A DNA stretch of 64,000 nt from Azolla caroliniana (taxonomy: Eukaryota; Polypodiophyta). Within the stretch, counting starts at the first letter, position 1. Each line of letters opens with the position of its first letter. A program made the position numbers and the translations under genes. Location: NCBI GenBank assembly GCA_043228905.1, contig JBHGNT010000012.1:5704001-5768000 (forward strand), in the 5' to 3' direction. Shown here in pieces: positions 41,869 to 53,400 of the stretch. Under the pieces are notes generated by a model. It was not told the DNA's origin. It saw nothing but the letters and a program-made list of their open reading frames with translations, and made no database searches.

Positions 41869-44800
41869 ATGGCATCAACATCCGGCTCGTCAGAAATGAG
41901 TCTACGAAAGTTCGATGGATCGAACTTTAACTTCTGGAAGGAGCAAATGCAGGACTATCTCATAGTCAAGGGGCAAATCGATCCCATCGAAAATGAAGAA
42001 CCTCCAGAAGGATACAAACCAATCGAGTGGCAGAAGCTGGACAGAATCGTCCGCGCCACGATTCGGATGCACCTATCGGAATCGGTATATTTTACGGTGC
42101 AATCGTGTACGACAGCATTCGAACTGTGGAAAACACTGTCGGACACTTACGAAAAGAAGGTCGCCGCAACGAAGATGTTTCTGATCCGGCGCCTCTACAA
42201 CTTGCGGATGAAAGAATCCGATTCGGTCCAAGCACACCTCAATGAGTACGAAAGCATAAGCTCCCAAATCTCGTCACAGGGGACGGCAATCGAGGATGAA
42301 CTCAGAGCAATGATACTCATGAGCAGCCTTCCCTCATCATGGGAAACTTTCGTCACAACCGTGTGCAACGCGTCAACCACGGCTGTTAAATACTCCGAAG
42401 TCACGAGCGCAATCCTGACCGAAGCAGCTCGGAGAAAGTCTTTCGCCAAAGACTCAACAGACGACGCTTATGTAGTACAAGGTTCGACAGACCGATCGAA
42501 CATACGAGGAAGAGATTCCTCACGACCGCCGAACAATCAGCGAAGACGGAGCCAGTCACGGGATAACCGAATCTGCAACTATTGCAAGAAACCCGGACAC
42601 ATCAAAGCCGACTGCCGCGCACTCAAGAACAAAAACAACAAGAAGAGTGGCCGGCATGAGGAGATCAATTACGTCAGCTTCTCAGCTGATGTACTACCGG
42701 ACGACCCGAATATACTATCAATCGAAAATCCAGTCGGATCAGAAGTTCTGCTCACGACTGAAGAATCGAGCACATGGCTCTTAGATTCGGGCGCGTCATT
42801 TCACGTGACTCCTCATCGATCCCAATTTCGGCAATATACGATCCGTCACTCCGACTCAGTTCGAGTCGGCAACTCGCAACACTGTGACATCATCGGAGTC
42901 GGCACAGTAGAGCTCAACATTGCAGGTGGCTCTACACTTGTACTCCACAATGTCCGACATGTACCCGAGCTCTCAAGGCCATTAATCTCAGTCGGACAAC
43001 TAGATGAAGACGGCATTCGTGCCGGTTTTTCTTCGGGAGGGTGGACACTCCATAGGGGGAACCTCCTGCTTGCTAGAGGACCCAAGATACACTCACTGTA
43101 TCCGTTACATGTTACACTCAGAGAGGGTAACCTGTTTTTGGTGGATATTCCTGTGTCATCACTATGGCACAGAAGATTAGGACACCTCAGCAAGGCCGGC
43201 ATCACGCATCTATCTAGAGCCGGATACATCCCCAAACTCTCCTTCTCCGACCATCAATTCTGCGAGCATTGCCAGTATGGCAAACAAGCAGCCGCATCAC
43301 ACCCGACATCAGCACCAAGAGAAACGAGACCTCTCGATTTGGTCCACTCGGACGTCTGTGGCCCAATGCCGCATCAGTCTCTTGGCGGTGCCTCTTACTT
43401 CGTCACTTTTATTGACGATTCGACTCGAAAGGTGTGGGCGTATCCAATTCGCACCAAAGATCGGGTCTTCTCGATCTTCACCGATTGGCTCGCTATGATA
43501 GAAAATCAAACCGACCGAAAGCTGAAATGCTTTCGGACAGACAATGGGGGAGAGTTCAAATCTGAAGAATTCGTCAAATTCTGCCGACAACGCGGCATCC
43601 GACGTGAATTTACGGCACCACACAGCCCGGAGCAAAACGGGATTGCCGAACGCATGAATCGGACAATCCAAGAACGGATAGTTTCCATGCTCCAACACTC
43701 CGAACTGTCGGATGGCTTCTGGGCAGAGGCTCTACTCACGGCAGTACACATAATCAATATGTCGCCAAGTAGACCTCTAGGACTTCAAATTCCTTAGGAA
43801 CTATGGATCGGCAGTAAGCCGAATTACGACAAGCTGAGGATCTTCGGATGCGAGGCGTACGCCCTTATTCCGAAAGATGATCGCCGAAAACTTGCACCTC
43901 GGTCCAGGAAATGCATTTTCCTTGGATATGGATCCGACGGCGAAATGGGATACCGACTCTGGGATCCCGAACGCAGACAAATCGTCCGAAGTTCGGACGT
44001 TGTGTTCAACGAGTCGGCTATGAATCCATCAGTCGAAAAACCGATCGAAGTCCGGAGGGTAACATTTTCTGATGTGCCGACCCTTCAAGAAGGCCCCGCT
44101 CTTAACACACGGTCAGCTTCACGGGTAGCTGAACCTCACACTACCGACTCGGACAACCCCGACTCGGCGCAGCAGAACAATCCGCTTTCGGACCATCCGA
44201 CCTCGATACCCGATGCGACCAGTCCAATCATACCTCGACGATCCGAGAGACTGTCGCAACCTCCGGAGAGGTATTCTCCTGGAATTTTCTTCACCGACGC
44301 CGGCGAACCGACGTCTTACGAAGAAGCATCGACATCTGTCGATTCAGCCACCTGGCATCTGGCGATGGAGTCGGAAATGCACTCCATTCGGGCAAACAAG
44401 ACTTGGGACCTGGTCGAATTACCTAAGAATCGACGTGCTCTTCCTTGCAAGTGGGTTTATCGACTGAAAGAGACGTCTGATTCGACCACCCCAAAGTACA
44501 AGGCCAGATTAGTTGCGAAGGGCTTCCGACAAGAATATGGCGTCGACTTCGACGAGATTTTCTCACCAGTGGTGAAAATGACAACCCTTCGTTTCCTACT
44601 CGGCGTAGTGGCAGCCGACAACTTGGAGCTGATTCAGCTAGATGTCAAAACAGCCTTCCTCCATGGTGATCTCGAGGAGGAAATTTATATGGAGCAGCCC
44701 AAAGGCTTCGTGGCCACCGGCCAAGAACATCTAGTCTGCCGACTCAGGAAGAGTCTATACGGCCTCAAACAGGCACCGCGACAATGGTACAAGAAGTTCG

Positions 44801-45882
44801 ACGACTTCATCCAATCGATCGGCTTCTCCAAAAGCGATGAGGACCATTGTCTCTTCACCAACACAGCTCAAGATGGTTCACCCATCTTCCTCATCATTTA
44901 CGTGGACGACATGCTAATTTCTGGACGCCACGCGGGCGAACTTGCTGATCTCATTCGGCAACTGCGGTTGAAGTTTGCCATGAAGGACCTCGGTCCGGCA
45001 CGACACATACTCGGCATGAAGATTAGTCGGCATCGCGATAAACGACATCTTTTTTTGTCTCAGACCGACTATATCCGACGTGTCTTGGAACGCTTCAACA
45101 TGCAATCAGCCAAATCTGCTTCAACCCCGCTCCCAATGAATCTTCGGCTCTCTCAGCGAGACTGCCCGACATCCGGTCCGGAGGGGGAAGATATGAAGTC
45201 GGTACCGTATGCACCGGCAGTCGGCTCCCTTATGTACCTGATGGTCGCGACACGGCCTGATATTTCTCACGCCGTAGGAGTCGTTAGCAGATTTATGCAC
45301 AACCCTGGCCGATCGCATTGGAACGCAGTCAAGCATGTGTTCAGATATCTGGCTGGCACAAAAGACCACGGCATTCTTTTCGGTCCGAACCGAACCTCAG
45401 GCGTAGTCGGTTACACCGACTCGGACTTCGCCGGCTGTATAGACAGTCGGAAATCAACAACCGGATACTGCTTCAAATTCGGCAATGGAGCAATCTCGTG
45501 GAAGTCGAAACTTCAGGAGTGCACAGCGACCTCAACGACCGAAGCAGAATATGTAGCTGCGTCCGACGCAGCAAAAGAAGCTTTGTGGCTCGGTCGGCTG
45601 GCGCACGCGTTTCGACAAGTCGACCATGACTCGGCTCCAGTTGTCTACAGCGACAGTCAAGGTGTTGTTGCCTTGTCGAAAAATCCGGTTCACCACAACG
45701 CCTCCAAACATATCGACGTTCGATATCACTTCGTTCGGGACTGCGTCATTTCAGGGAAAATCGGTCTAGCGAAAATATCCACAACCGACAATGTCGCAGA
45801 TGGAATGACCAAGTGTCTCTCGGCAGACCGTTTTCGGTCTCTTCGGCATCAGATGGGCGTAACGACAAACCAGTCCGGTTAG
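41869..45882 (+). pseudogene. Copia gag-pol, copy D, one nonsense codon
   Basis: Same 1337-codon layout as copy C, with intact zinc knuckle, protease, HHCC finger, DNGGEF, YVDDM and RNase H motifs. One TAG at 43795-43797 (codon 643) falls in the integrase C-terminal region, where A and C have CAG (IPQELW). The codons downstream stay open to 45882. The change is C to T in a CAG (CHG) context. Gag, protease and most of integrase could still be made; reverse transcriptase would need readthrough. Confidence 0.95.
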
Positions 45883-46066
45883 AGCCGGACACAGAGCAGG
45901 ATGGTTCCCGACAACCGACATCAGTTCCTTAATGATCGGCTTCAACTGTTCCGACCCGACCAGTTCGGTCTTCTGCCTTCGGACCCTGCCGACTGGAACA
46001 AAGCTGATGTGTCCGAGAACCTAAGTCTATACCTGTAATCTTAGATAACCCATGTATACGCCCATT

Positions 46067-46075
46067 ACGGGGGAG
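46067..46075 (+). other. Polypurine tract of copy D
   Basis: ACGGGGGAG directly before the 3' LTR. Confidence 0.88.
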
Positions 46076-46362
46076 TGTCGAATACATGTGTATAATGGAC
46101 GTATTCACACTATCCCGTTTTGGCCATTTATGTAATTAGCATAAAGGGTAGTTGCCCTAAGTCGGTCACTATATATAGTGACCTTGTAACCTCTTTGTGA
46201 GGTTGGATGTTGTATTATTGCTTTGAGAAATAAGAAACTCTTTTGTGTCTCTCTCCCTCTCTCTCTCTCTCTGTGCACGACCTACACTCTGTCACACGCA
46301 GGTATTCACAAGAATCGAATGCTTCTCTCTTTCCGCACAGACGACCTTCCTCGCCTACAACA
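46076..46362 (+). repeat. 3' LTR of copy D
   Basis: 287 bp, TGTCGAATAC to CCTACAACA, followed by CAGGC. Confidence 0.95.
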
Positions 46363-46416
46363 CAGGCGAGCGAAGAGATCACATGTACGAGATCTTTGTC
46401 CATGTCCTGCAGGCAT
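46363..46416 (-). pseudogene. RPL21: RPL21 retrocopy, N-terminal 18 codons
   Basis: The minus strand from 46416 reads MPAGHGQRSRTCDLFARL, the eL21 N-terminus, and stops at the copy D border. It completes the part at 40466-40905. Upstream (above 46416) is a short CTT-rich leader and then the minisatellite. Confidence 0.92.
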
Positions 46417-46429
46417 CTCTAGCAATCTT

Positions 46430-46597
46430 CTTCTTCTTCTTCTGCCTGCGTCGTCTCTCTCTCTCTCTTTGGTATGAACTTTAGATAATAGAGACTCTTC
46501 TTCTTCTTCTTCTTCTACCTACGTCATCTCTCTCTCTCTCTCTTTGGTATGAACTTTAGATAATAGAGACTCTTCTTCTTCTTCTTCTACCTACGTC

Positions 46598-46632
<35 letters not shown>

Positions 46633-46681
46633 ATGAACTTTAGATAATAGAGACTCTTCTTCTTCTTCTTCTTCTGCCTGC

Positions 46682-46735
<54 letters not shown>

Positions 46736-46765
46736 GTATGAACTTTAGATTAATAGAGACTGACG
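46430..46765. repeat. Minisatellite of TC/CTT runs and GGTATGAACTTTAGA
   Basis: GGTATGAACTTTAGATAATA recurs at 46471, 46546, 46630 and 46735 (the last with an extra T), each preceded by a TC run and followed by CTT repeats and CCTACGTC or CCTGCGTC. Unit length grows with the TC run (75, 84, 105). Confidence 0.9.
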
Positions 46766-46769
46766 TTAT

Positions 46770-47664
46770 TATTGTCTCAATACAAATCCTCAACTTTTAA
46801 CAATGATCCATCTCATCATATCAAGAGTTATTTCCTATGGTTAGGAAATTACTACATATCCAACGTTGATGGCCAGAGCATTTTCCAACTCTATTAATGG
46901 CTAAATCATTCTTATATTTCCCTCTACGGAAATTTACAATGGCTTGCCTAATATCATTGTTGCTTCTGTTAACAACCAATGTTGCTCGTACTTGTGCCAT
47001 GTTTTCTTCTTTTGATTGCACCTATGGTTCCTTGATGGTGTGGGATGATACACCTTCAAGCAATTCATTTTCCTTAAAGCAATTCGTTTTCCCCCATTCG
47101 ATCACTCACCACATTGTTTTTCTTTTCTTGAATTCTTTGTTCTCTTTTAGCTTCTTGGTTTGCTCTATTTTCACGCCTTTTCTGGGCTTTCGTTGGTTTT
47201 AGTTGTTGAGTTCCAGATGAAGTAGAAATACCACCAAATTCTTTTACTAGTCCATCAAAACTGGCATTGCTCTCCTCTTTAAGGGCAGAAGTTTGGGAAA
47301 TTCTTCTTGGTTGCTATGTAGTAGATAGCACACACTCAGAGTGTGTTGCAATTTGAAAGGCTCATAGATGTCAATCTCTTAACCTTAGCTAATCTCTCAT
47401 ATTTCATACAAAGTCTACAAGACCCTTGTTTGTGGAGTTGTGATAGTAACATGCTAATATGGACATATGATTAAGTTTTGGATGCTTAGAGTTGTATGAC
47501 ATTACTCATATCTTAGAGATTATCCTTTTCGCGTCAAGTTATAATCAACAACGTATGATCTTTTTGCCAACGAGAATTATATTCATGTAAAATCTCATTG
47601 CTCAATAGGTCATAACTAATATGTATGGGTTTAATGATGCTAGTGATTGTTTTGAACTAATGGC
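46770..47664. other. No gene seen
   Basis: AT-rich sequence between the minisatellite and the hAT relic. One open frame at 46897-47202 is rich in Phe, Leu and Ser and matches nothing I know. A hAT terminal repeat would be expected here but I cannot identify it. Confidence 0.4.
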
Positions 47665-47709
47665 ATGATCTTTTCTTACATGACCCATTTCTTCTTATTC
47701 AGCATAATT

Positions 47710-48489
47710 ATGGCTCCCAAAAGAAAACATCAACGAACCATTAGTGCAATGTTTGCATGGAAACCACCTAATGAGGATATGTTTGGGACTGATTTAGAGA
47801 GTTTAACTCGAGAGAGTTGTTCCTCTAATATAACTAAAGAAAAGCCTAAGAGAAAATTCCGTGATGCATGGAGAGATAAATTCCCATGGATACGATGCAT
47901 TATGCAAGGAGACAAAACATTAATGAAATGTGCATGGTGTGAGAAATACGCTAGTCCTGGGCCTTGGGGTGTTGGTTCTGGATGCATTACTTTGCAACTT
48001 GATGCAATTTTGACCCATGTTAACTCAAGTGGTCAAAAATTATGTGCATCAAAGTGGATATGTGATGTTGAAGGGAAAGCAATGTCCATCCCAAAGCATG
48101 TATCACAATTAGATGATATTAACAAAAATAAGGTCATAACAACAATGAAACTCATGTACTTTATTGCAAAAAAAGATTTGTCTATCGCTACATACCAAGA
48201 ATTATGTGATTTGGCTGTGCTACTAGAGGTGCCTAATATGCCTAAGCAACATGATTATATATCTTATACTAGTAGATATGGGGGATATGAATTTTCGGTT
48301 GCTTTCGGGAAATATCTTCTAGAAATTCAAAGCTCAAACCTAATAAATTCCCCATACTACTCTTTGATGCTAGATGAAAGTACTGACAATGGATTAGAGT
48401 TGCATCTCATTATGTATGTTACATACTTGCAATGTGATGGTTGTGGGCCTAAGCAAACTGAATATATGGGTTTGCTAAAAATTCCCAAT
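47710..48489 (+). pseudogene. Truncated hAT-type transposase
   Basis: The frame starts MAPKRKHQRTISAMF and has a TTF/BED-like zinc-finger region (MKCAWCEKYASPGPWGVGSG, then LTHVNSS). After this comes the conserved YYSLMLDESTDNG of hAT transposases at about 48355-48395, the start of the catalytic domain. It is open for about 260 codons and is then cut near 48490, where minus-strand copia F begins. The remaining catalytic residues and the dimerisation domain are absent. An open frame runs on into F but those residues are antisense copia. The hAT superfamily call is good; the subfamily is not resolved. Confidence 0.75.
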
Positions 48490-49877
48490 GGAACATATTT
48501 AGCACATAGTGTCTTTGTGAGAGCAATATGCCATCGGGGGTCCGGATCACCTCGATCCCCAGAAAATAATGAAGGTCCCCCAGGTCCTTCATTTCAAATG
48601 TGTCTGACAGCTGGGACTTCACTCGACCGATTTCATTGAGTCCGGGTCTGGTGATGACTAAATCATCGACATAAAGCAAGATGCAAACCGGACCATCCGG
48701 ATGAACAATGAAGAGTTGGACTTAGAGGCCACAAACCCTTTCTTAACAACCGGTGCGTGATCTTCACATTCCCAGCTCGGGGGGATTGTTTCAGACCGTA
48801 AAGCGACTCCTTGAGTCGACACACTGCCGACTTGTTCATCTCTGATTGGAAACTGAGGGGTTGGATCATATAGACCCATTCTTCAAGATCACCTTGAAGA
48901 AATGCATTCTTCACGTCCTTTTGGTGAAGATGACATCCCCTTGCCACAGCAACAGCTAGTACCACACGAACCGTCATCATCTTCGCTACCGGAGCGAAGG
49001 TCTTGTCATAGTCGATTTCGTGGGTCTGTGCGTATCCCTTTGCCACTAACCGGGTCTTGTACCGGTTGACCGAACCATCGATGTTGTACTTTACCTTGTA
49101 CACCCATTTGCAACCGATCAGTTTACAGTGTCGGGGAGGGTCAACCAGGTCCCAAGTGTCGTTGGCATCTAGTGCCCGCATTTCTTCCTCCATAGCAGCA
49201 CGCCAATTTGCGTCTTTTGTTGCTTCTGCGTAGCTCTTTGGCTCACACACTTCCGCCACCTTAGTCATGTACGCATAGTGATGCACCATGTAGTCATTGT
49301 ATCCGTACCTCTGGACGGGGTTCTTCTAGCTGATTGAGCGGCGTAACTTTCTGTTAGTCGGTTTGAGGCCCTTCTTGGCCGGTTCGGACTTCCTTTTTGA
49401 AGATCCACCTTCTTCCTTTCTAGGGTCAGATCCTCTACGATCTGACCCTTCACTGCCGGTGTCATATTTTGACATCTTCTTCTTCCCAACGTCTCTTTGC
49501 GCGTGAACCATCTCCTTGGTTCCTTGCGCGGGGAGAGCACGCCTAAGTCTCCACTACTCGCCGGTTCTTCATCTAACTAGTCATCCCGACTCAGCCGCTC
49601 ATTCTGTCCACTTAGCCGGAATGAGATCGGACTCTCTTCTAGAGTGTCGAAGCCTTCATCTTCTTCTTGAACCTCCTCGGGCTCACTAGCCTCATCTTCC
49701 GGAATCGGGTCTTCGTTGGGAGTTGGAGTCGATAGGGAGTACCATGATGCCGACTCATCAAACTCGACATCTCGACTTACTCATACCTATTTAGTCCGGG
49801 GGTTATAGCACTTATACCCCTTTTGCTCATACGAGTAACCGACTAGGATGCACTTCTCCGACTTCGAATCTAGCTTC
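48490..49877 (-). pseudogene. Copia F pol, 3' part (integrase end and RT)
   Basis: Minus strand. From 49877 it reads LDSKSEKCILVGYSYEQKGY (integrase C-terminus), which continues the piece that ends at 55406. Next comes a linker with frameshifts, then reverse transcriptase from about 49240: CKWVYKVKYNIDGSVNRYKT, RLVAKGYAQ, FAPVAKM, DVKNAFLQGDLEE, CRLKESLYGLKQSPRA, YVDDLVIT near 48670, and LLSQRHYVLNM near 48500. It stops at the hAT junction, so RNase H and the 3' LTR are lost. Frameshifts near 48760 and in the linker show decay. Confidence 0.88.
49873..49877. other. Target-site duplication of element E (left)
   Basis: GCTTC, matching 55406-55410. Confidence 0.93.
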
Positions 49878-50410
49878 TGTTGGGAAATTAGTCCCTCCGG
49901 ATGGGATCTAGTGATTAATGAGGAAGAACCAGTGAGAACCAGAAGAGAGCCGGAAACCAGAAGAGAGCCGGTGAGAACCAAAAGAGAGACATATCTGCAA
50001 ATATGTTTCTTGAGTAAGCCTATTGAGGCTATATTTGTAAATAGCCCTAAGTTCATATATGTATAAATATGACTTAGGGCAATCATTTTGTGTGAGGTTT
50101 TTGGTTGTTGTTGTAACTATTGTACAAAGAACAGAGAGTGGGAGAGACAAATACAAAGTTATACTCTGTTGTAACTACCGCATGGTGAAGAAACCGAGCT
50201 CGAGGTCGTTGCCTACGAGTCTCTGATTGTACTTGTTCTCTTCATAGTGATAGTTCGGAGCCTATGGGCTCCCGTGGTTTTTCCCATTTAGGTTTTTCCA
50301 CGTAAACATCTTGTGTTTCACTCTTTAGTTCCCATTTCTGTGTTCTCCATTCTCATAGAAGTGTTCAAGGCTCGGTTGTGGCCGAGCAATATTCCGCACT
50401 ATTCTCAACA
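49878..50410 (+). repeat. 5' LTR of E
   Basis: 533 bp, TGTTGGGAAAT...CTCAACA. It has an extra copy of an 18-bp unit (CCAGAAGAGAGCCGG core) that is single in the 3' LTR. Confidence 0.92.
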
Positions 50411-50412
50411 AC

Positions 50413-50424
50413 TGGTATCAGAGC
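50413..50424 (+). other. Primer-binding site of E
   Basis: TGGTATCAGAGC, two bases after the 5' LTR. Confidence 0.92.
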
Positions 50425-50438
50425 AAACAACATTGAAA

Positions 50439-53400
50439 ATGGAAGAATCATTCGGCGGCATGTTCAAGCTCACTAGCTCCACCTACTCAGTGTGGAAGTC
50501 GAAGATGAGGGATATGTTGGTGGTCAAAGATCTTTGGTTTCCGGTTCAGTTCGAGGACAAGAAACCAGATAAGATCGACACCACCGTGTGGGAGGTGATG
50601 CACATGAAGACGACGGCATACATCCGGTGCTTCATCGACATGAGCCTGTACAACAACTTCAATGAAGAGAGCAAGGTTCATGAACTCTAGGAGAAGATAG
50701 GCATCATGTTCCAGGACAAGAATGTCGTTAATCGGGTTTCGGTATTCCAGAAGCTAGTGTGGCCCCGGTACCAGGATGGCTCCAGTATGGCGGAGCACAT
50801 GAATGCCTTCCAGGGGCTAATACACCAAGCAACCTCGTTGGAAGTACCTCTCGCCAATGAGGTACTCGCATTGCTCCTGCTCGGTTCCCTCCCGGATAGT
50901 TGGGAGACATTAGTTGTCTCGTTGGGCAACACTAGGCCGGAAGGAAAAGAGTTGTCCCTAGCAAAGGTAAAATCAAGCTTGCTAGATGAAGAAGCTCGCC
51001 GGAAGGACCGAGAGTAACCGATCCAAAGGCCTTGGTAACGGAAGATGACCACAATTGGGGAAGAGGCCGGTATCGGAGACCCCAAAACTGGGACAAGTCG
51101 GGCATGAGATCGAAGTCAAGGGGGAGGCCTAATTGCTTCTACTGTGGGAAGCTGGGACACTTCCAGAAGAACTGTTGGCATTTCCGGAAAGAGAAAGAAA
51201 CCGGCACCACCAATTCGAAGAAGAGTTTGGACCGAAACAGTTCGGACCAGAGAGGCCCGGATTGGAAAGGAACGTCGGCGATCGCGACAAGTGAAGAGGA
51301 ACTGATGCTCATTACTGAGGAGAATGAGTTAAACCTTGTCGGCGACGAGACAACATGGGTTGTCGATTTCGGAGCATTGTTCCGCCTGACACCGGACCGG
51401 AGATGCTTCTCATCCTACACATCCGGTGATCATGGTTGTGTACAGATGGGGAATGAGGGTACATGCCGAATTGTCAGCATAGGAGAAGTATTGTTGGCGA
51501 CGTCATCCAGATGCAAGTTGCTGCTGAAGGATGTCTGACATGTTCTAGAGGTTCAACTGAACCTGATATCAACCGATCGGCTAGATGATGAAGGCTACAT
51601 GGGTAGCATCCGGAATGGAGTCATGAAGTTCAACAAAGGGAGCCTAATAGTGGTTCAAGCCCAAAAGATCAACACATTGTACTTGATGAATGCCCAGATA
51701 TGCCGGGAAGAAGTGAACGTAGCATCCGACACTGTCGGTGAGATGTGGCACAAAAGACTGTGTCACATGAGTGAGAACTTAGAAGGGGATGAAGAGGCTT
51801 GCCGAAGACAACCTCATTCCAGTGAAGGATGTGCAACTTGAGAAGTGCACTGATTGCTTGGCCGGCAAGCAAAACCGAACCTCCTTCCGGTCAAGACCAC
51901 CGATGAGATGAAATGCACCACTGGAGCTGGTGCATACCGATGTGTGTCAAGTGGACACGAAGTCAGATGCCGGATCACAGTACTTCGTGACGTTCATAGT
52001 CGACCACAACCAGAAGCTATGGGTCTCGCCGTTGAAGACAAAGGATCATGTGCTATCCATCTTCAAGGAGCTCCACGCGAGAGTGGAAAGAGAAACCGGT
52101 CGGAAGCTGAAGGCGGTTCGAGCAGATAACGAAGGAGAATATTGGGGGGCAGTTCGAGGAGTACTACCGATCGATGCATATTCCTTGCATACGGCGATGA
52201 TGAGTTCGGTTACCGGGTGTGGGATCTGGTCGACAAGAAGGTGTTCCAGAGTCAGGACATAGTCTTCATGGAAGACAAGACCATTGCTAACTGGGAGTCG
52301 GAGAAGAAGATGATCAACTCCGGATCATCCAATGAAAACCGGTTTGAGGACACAAGGAGCTACCTAGTTGAAAACCAGATGTTGGCCGATAACCGGATGA
52401 CACTCGACGAATCGGCCGGATACGGATAGGAAACCGAACTGACCAAAGAAGAAGAAGAAGAAGAAGAAACCTGAACCGGACAAGATCCTAAATCGGATGA
52501 GGATGAGGAACAAATGGAGGAACCAGTAGTCAGAAGACAAGGATGGAGATACCCTCTCCGAGAGAGAAGAGCCCCCCGGAGATTTCCAGATGTAGAGCAT
52601 GTGTTGCTAACCGATGAGTGGAAGCCGGAAAGCTTCGAAGATGCAAAGAGAGACACCCACTGCCGCAAGTGGTTGAGTGCCATGCAAGACGAGATGGATT
52701 CCCTGCATGAGAACCAAACATACGAACTAACGGAGTTGCCAAAAGGGAAGAGAGCACTCCGGAACAAGTGGGTGTACAACTTGAAACTGGGAGATGCCGG
52801 AAATCCGCCCAGGTATAAGGCCAGAATCGTGGTAAAAGGCTTCCAGCTGAAGAAAGGAGTGGATTTCGATGAGATCTTTGCTCCGGTAGTAAAGATGACA
52901 TCCATCCGAACAGTATTGGGCATAGCGGCAAGCATGGACCTCGAGGTAGAGCATCTAGACGTCAAGACGGCATTCCTACATGGCGACCTCGAAGAAGAAA
53001 TCTACATGCATCAACCGGAAGGATTTGAGAAGAAAGGGAAGGAGCACCTAGTGTGCCGGCTGAAGAAAAGCCTATACGGACTGAAGCAAGCTCCCCGGCA
53101 ATGGTACCGGAAGTTCTACTCCTTCATGACCGACCAAGGGTACCACAAAACGCAAGCCGATCACTGCGTGTTTGTGAAGAAATTTGACAAAGCATATTTC
53201 TTGATACTCCTCTATGTGGATGATATGTTGATCGTCGGACGAGACCAAGGTAAGATCCGGATGCTAAAGAAGGCTCTGAACTAAACTTTCTCAATGAAAG
53301 ACTTGGGTTCGGCAAGACAGATATTGGGTATGCACATCATCCGGGATCGGTTGAAGAAGTTGTTTTGGTTGTCACAAGAGAAGTACATGACAAAGGTGAA

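Larger units (their letters stand above)
40906..46362 (+). mobile_element. Full-length copia element, copy D
   Basis: 5457 bp with 287-bp LTRs at both ends differing by one visible base (TGTGTGCACG against TCTGTGCACG), CAGGC duplications, primer site, polypurine tract and a polyprotein with a single stop codon. It inserted into the RPL21 retrocopy in the opposite orientation. The near-identical LTRs mark a very recent insertion. Confidence 0.96.

Noticed and set aside
46897-47202. Phe/Leu-rich frame as a small membrane protein
   Set aside because: AT-rich composition explains it; no family features and no conserved context.
48490-48639. C-terminal residues of the hAT frame after 48490
   Set aside because: This DNA reads as copia reverse transcriptase on the minus strand, so the plus-strand residues are not hAT sequence.
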